Shown here: in pieces, positions 62,530 through 64,000 of the stretch
Layout: every line of letters starts with the position of its first letter
Position numbering within the stretch: the first letter of the stretch is position 1
Assembly: GCA_024346935.1 (NCBI GenBank)
Contig: AP024879.1
Location: 1,178,001-1,242,000, forward strand
Source of the DNA: Vibrio inusitatus
Lineage (GTDB): Bacteria > Pseudomonadota > Gammaproteobacteria > Enterobacterales > Vibrionaceae
Length of the DNA: 64,000 bases
Reading direction: 5' to 3'
Program-made: the position numbers and the translations under genes
The notes under the pieces: model-generated
The model's input: only the letters and a program-made list of their open reading frames with translations
Database searches by the model: none
Told to the model about the DNA's origin: nothing

Positions 62530-63573
62530 CTATTTTACTGGAGCAATATCTTTACTCGGATCAATGCCCTTGTACAGGAACTCAGTAGTTGGTGCATAGT
62601 GACGCACTAACACGTTCCACTTTTGACCGTCCTTCAAACCGTCTAAAGGAATATTGTTCGCACCGTATTTTTCTTCATCACACCCAAAATACACAGTGTA
62701 AGTACCATCTGCATTTGGTTTCGCTATACCGCTGTTAGCACTTGCATCATCATTGAACATAAAGCCATCTTCGTTATATACAGTAAATGACCAGAAGCCT
62801 CTGTTTTTAGGGTCTTCAAATGTCACCGAGTGACACTGCGTAGATTCAAAGTTAGGCGAGTATTGATAGATATTATCTTTGAACGTTGCCCCGCCCCATC
62901 CGTAAGCTGCACCTTGGATGCGTTTTTCGGCGGTAGTGTATTCACCCGTACCAAACATCTTCTCTGAGTCAGCAACACCCTCAACAGCGATCTCTGTCAA
63001 AATATCTTTCTTCACTGGCTCAAGTTTGGCTGCAAGAGTTGGCAAGTCGTAGCCACCAAAAATCGGGTAATCATCTTTTGAACCTGCTTTGATGACTAGC
63101 TTGTCTTGTAGTTTATTAAGCTCTGCGATTTCTTGCTTATCATGAATATTTGGAAGATAAGCTCGCACAACCACGAACATGAATTTTGTCGAGTCTGGCA
63201 CTTCTAGTGTTTCATCGCCCTTGGTATAAACCATGTCAAAGGTTTGGTGATTTTCATCCGTAAACTGCACCATTACGAAGCGATCACCAAAGTCAGGTAG
63301 TGTCAGTGTCGCGCCTTTTTCCGTATCGATTACCGCTGTAGAATAAATAGTGTCGCGGTTCATACGCACGATTGGCTGGTCTTCAGTCAATGGCGGAGTA
63401 CGGAAGTGTCTCCAGCTATTTACGCCATCTGTCGCTTTTGCTTCAGTTACTGCAAAATACTTAGAGGTTTCAGCTTGAATATAATTGTCTCGGCTAATAT
63501 TTACTTCCGCAGATGCAATATTCGACATACCTAAGATACTTACCGCAATTGGTGCTAGTAGAAACTTTTTCAT
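62530..63573 (-). CDS. Exported DUF1254/DUF1214 protein
   Basis: A 347-residue periplasmic protein with a signal peptide ending at ASA (about residue 22). The N-terminal half has the DUF1254 pattern (VRMNRDTIYSTAVIDTEKGATLTLPD), and the C-terminal half has the DUF1214 pattern (GFWSFTVYNEDGFMF, then GQKWNVLVRHYAPTTEFLY). The family is widespread in bacteria with no firm function. It starts behind GAGGT and is followed by a strong terminator. Confidence 0.85.
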   Translation of the reverse strand: MKKFLLAPIAVSILGMSNIASAEVNISRDNYIQAETSKYFAVTEAKATDGVNSWRHFRTPPLTEDQPIVRMNRDTIYSTAVIDTEKGATLTLPDFGDRFVMVQFTDENHQTFDMVYTKGDETLEVPDSTKFMFVVVRAYLPNIHDKQEIAELNKLQDKLVIKAGSKDDYPIFGGYDLPTLAAKLEPVKKDILTEIAVEGVADSEKMFGTGEYTTAEKRIQGAAYGWGGATFKDNIYQYSPNFESTQCHSVTFEDPKNRGFWSFTVYNEDGFMFNDDASANSGIAKPNADGTYTVYFGCDEEKYGANNIPLDGLKDGQKWNVLVRHYAPTTEFLYKGIDPSKDIAPVK

Positions 63574-64000
63574 CTATTCAATACCTCAATTCTTTCTAAG
63601 TAAAATGCAACCACTGTAGATATTTTCAATATTAGCAGTTGATTCAAATGTAATGCTTATCAATGAATTGCAATCATTGTCTCAGCCAGTACGAATGAGT
63701 TTATGGCGAACTGCGGGTAATCACAAATTCCTATTCATGATATCAATAATAACCCAGGCGTATATCATACAATATCGATGAGTCGATTTGCGCATATCAC
63801 AGCTAGCCCAACTGAAAAAGAGTAGAGTATTTGGAATGCTACGGATTGGTTTGATTTAAAAAGGAAGTAAGCACAATGTCTAAGCGGCGCCGTCTGACAG
63901 TGACTGATCTTAATTCTTGGATTTAAAGAGCCTAGCTTAACCTAGGCTCTGTGCATTTAAAGTGATCTATCGGTTATGCTCTGCGCTTTTTGAAGGTATG
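63574..64000. other. Right-edge region with a micro-ORF and hairpin
   Basis: A 16-codon frame at 63876-63926 begins MSKRRRLTVTDL behind AAGGAAG, and its stop abuts a perfect 9-bp hairpin (AGAGCCTAG at 63927-63935 with CTAGGCTCT at 63942-63950). This could be a leader peptide, a small protein or the decayed start of a gene. The last 50 bases may hold the end of a minus-strand gene; the frame cannot be chosen. Confidence 0.3.

Overview
The window looks like a Vibrio chromosome segment. The strongest marker is a VemP-type arrest peptide upstream of a secD/secF pair, an arrangement known from Vibrio. A DUF1254 protein, a CNT nucleoside transporter, a ToxR/CadC-like membrane regulator and a tRNA-Gly(UCC) fit the same assignment. 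All product names come from reading translated motifs; no database search was run.

Positions 1-32200 hold a carbohydrate-utilisation locus. A nine-gene minus-strand cluster (20171 down to 6944) encodes a sugar ABC ATPase, a very long GH94 phosphorylase, a LacI regulator, a solute-binding protein, two permeases, a small membrane-anchored protein, a GH3 beta-glucosidase and a sulfatase without a signal peptide. GH94 of about 1,100 residues plus GH3, an ABC importer and LacI is the layout of Listeria loci for 1,2-beta-oligoglucans (sophorooligosaccharides). Around it lie a GH144-like periplasmic protein, a 901-residue propeller/toroid lipoprotein, a 914-residue lipoprotein with two tandem glycan-binding-like halves, an outer-membrane barrel, three exported sulfatases, a 111-residue periplasmic protein and a radical-SAM sulfatase-maturating enzyme. 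Near-identical LacI-type palindromes (core AAACGTTT) precede most of these transcription units. My reading is a regulon for an O-sulfated glucan, probably beta-1,2-linked: depolymerised and partly desulfated outside the cytoplasm, imported by the ABC system, desulfated again inside, then cleaved by GH94 and GH3. The combination with sulfatases is what I consider new; the substrate is inferred.

Positions 32200-47100 are mostly housekeeping or accessory: two tiny ORFs (one a remnant of an HTH regulator), tRNA-Gly, a HAD phosphatase, a ToxR/CadC-like regulator, a DUF3313 lipoprotein, secF-secD-vemP with a hairpin masking the secD ribosome-binding site, an Omp85-type barrel, a LysR regulator, a DUF2955/HlyD efflux pair, a MATE transporter and a DUF3087 protein.

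Positions 47300-52900 hold a second, unrelated GH94 phosphorylase (cellobionic-acid-phosphorylase-like) with a GPH symporter that carries a hydrophilic insertion, a divergent AraC regulator and a small conserved protein. Positions 53600-57750 hold glutamate decarboxylase with an AspT-type antiporter and a small membrane protein. Positions 58200-60320 hold a nucleosidase and a nucleoside transporter behind a PurR-like box. Positions 60420-63573 hold a PL6 alginate-lyase-like lipoprotein and a DUF1254 protein.
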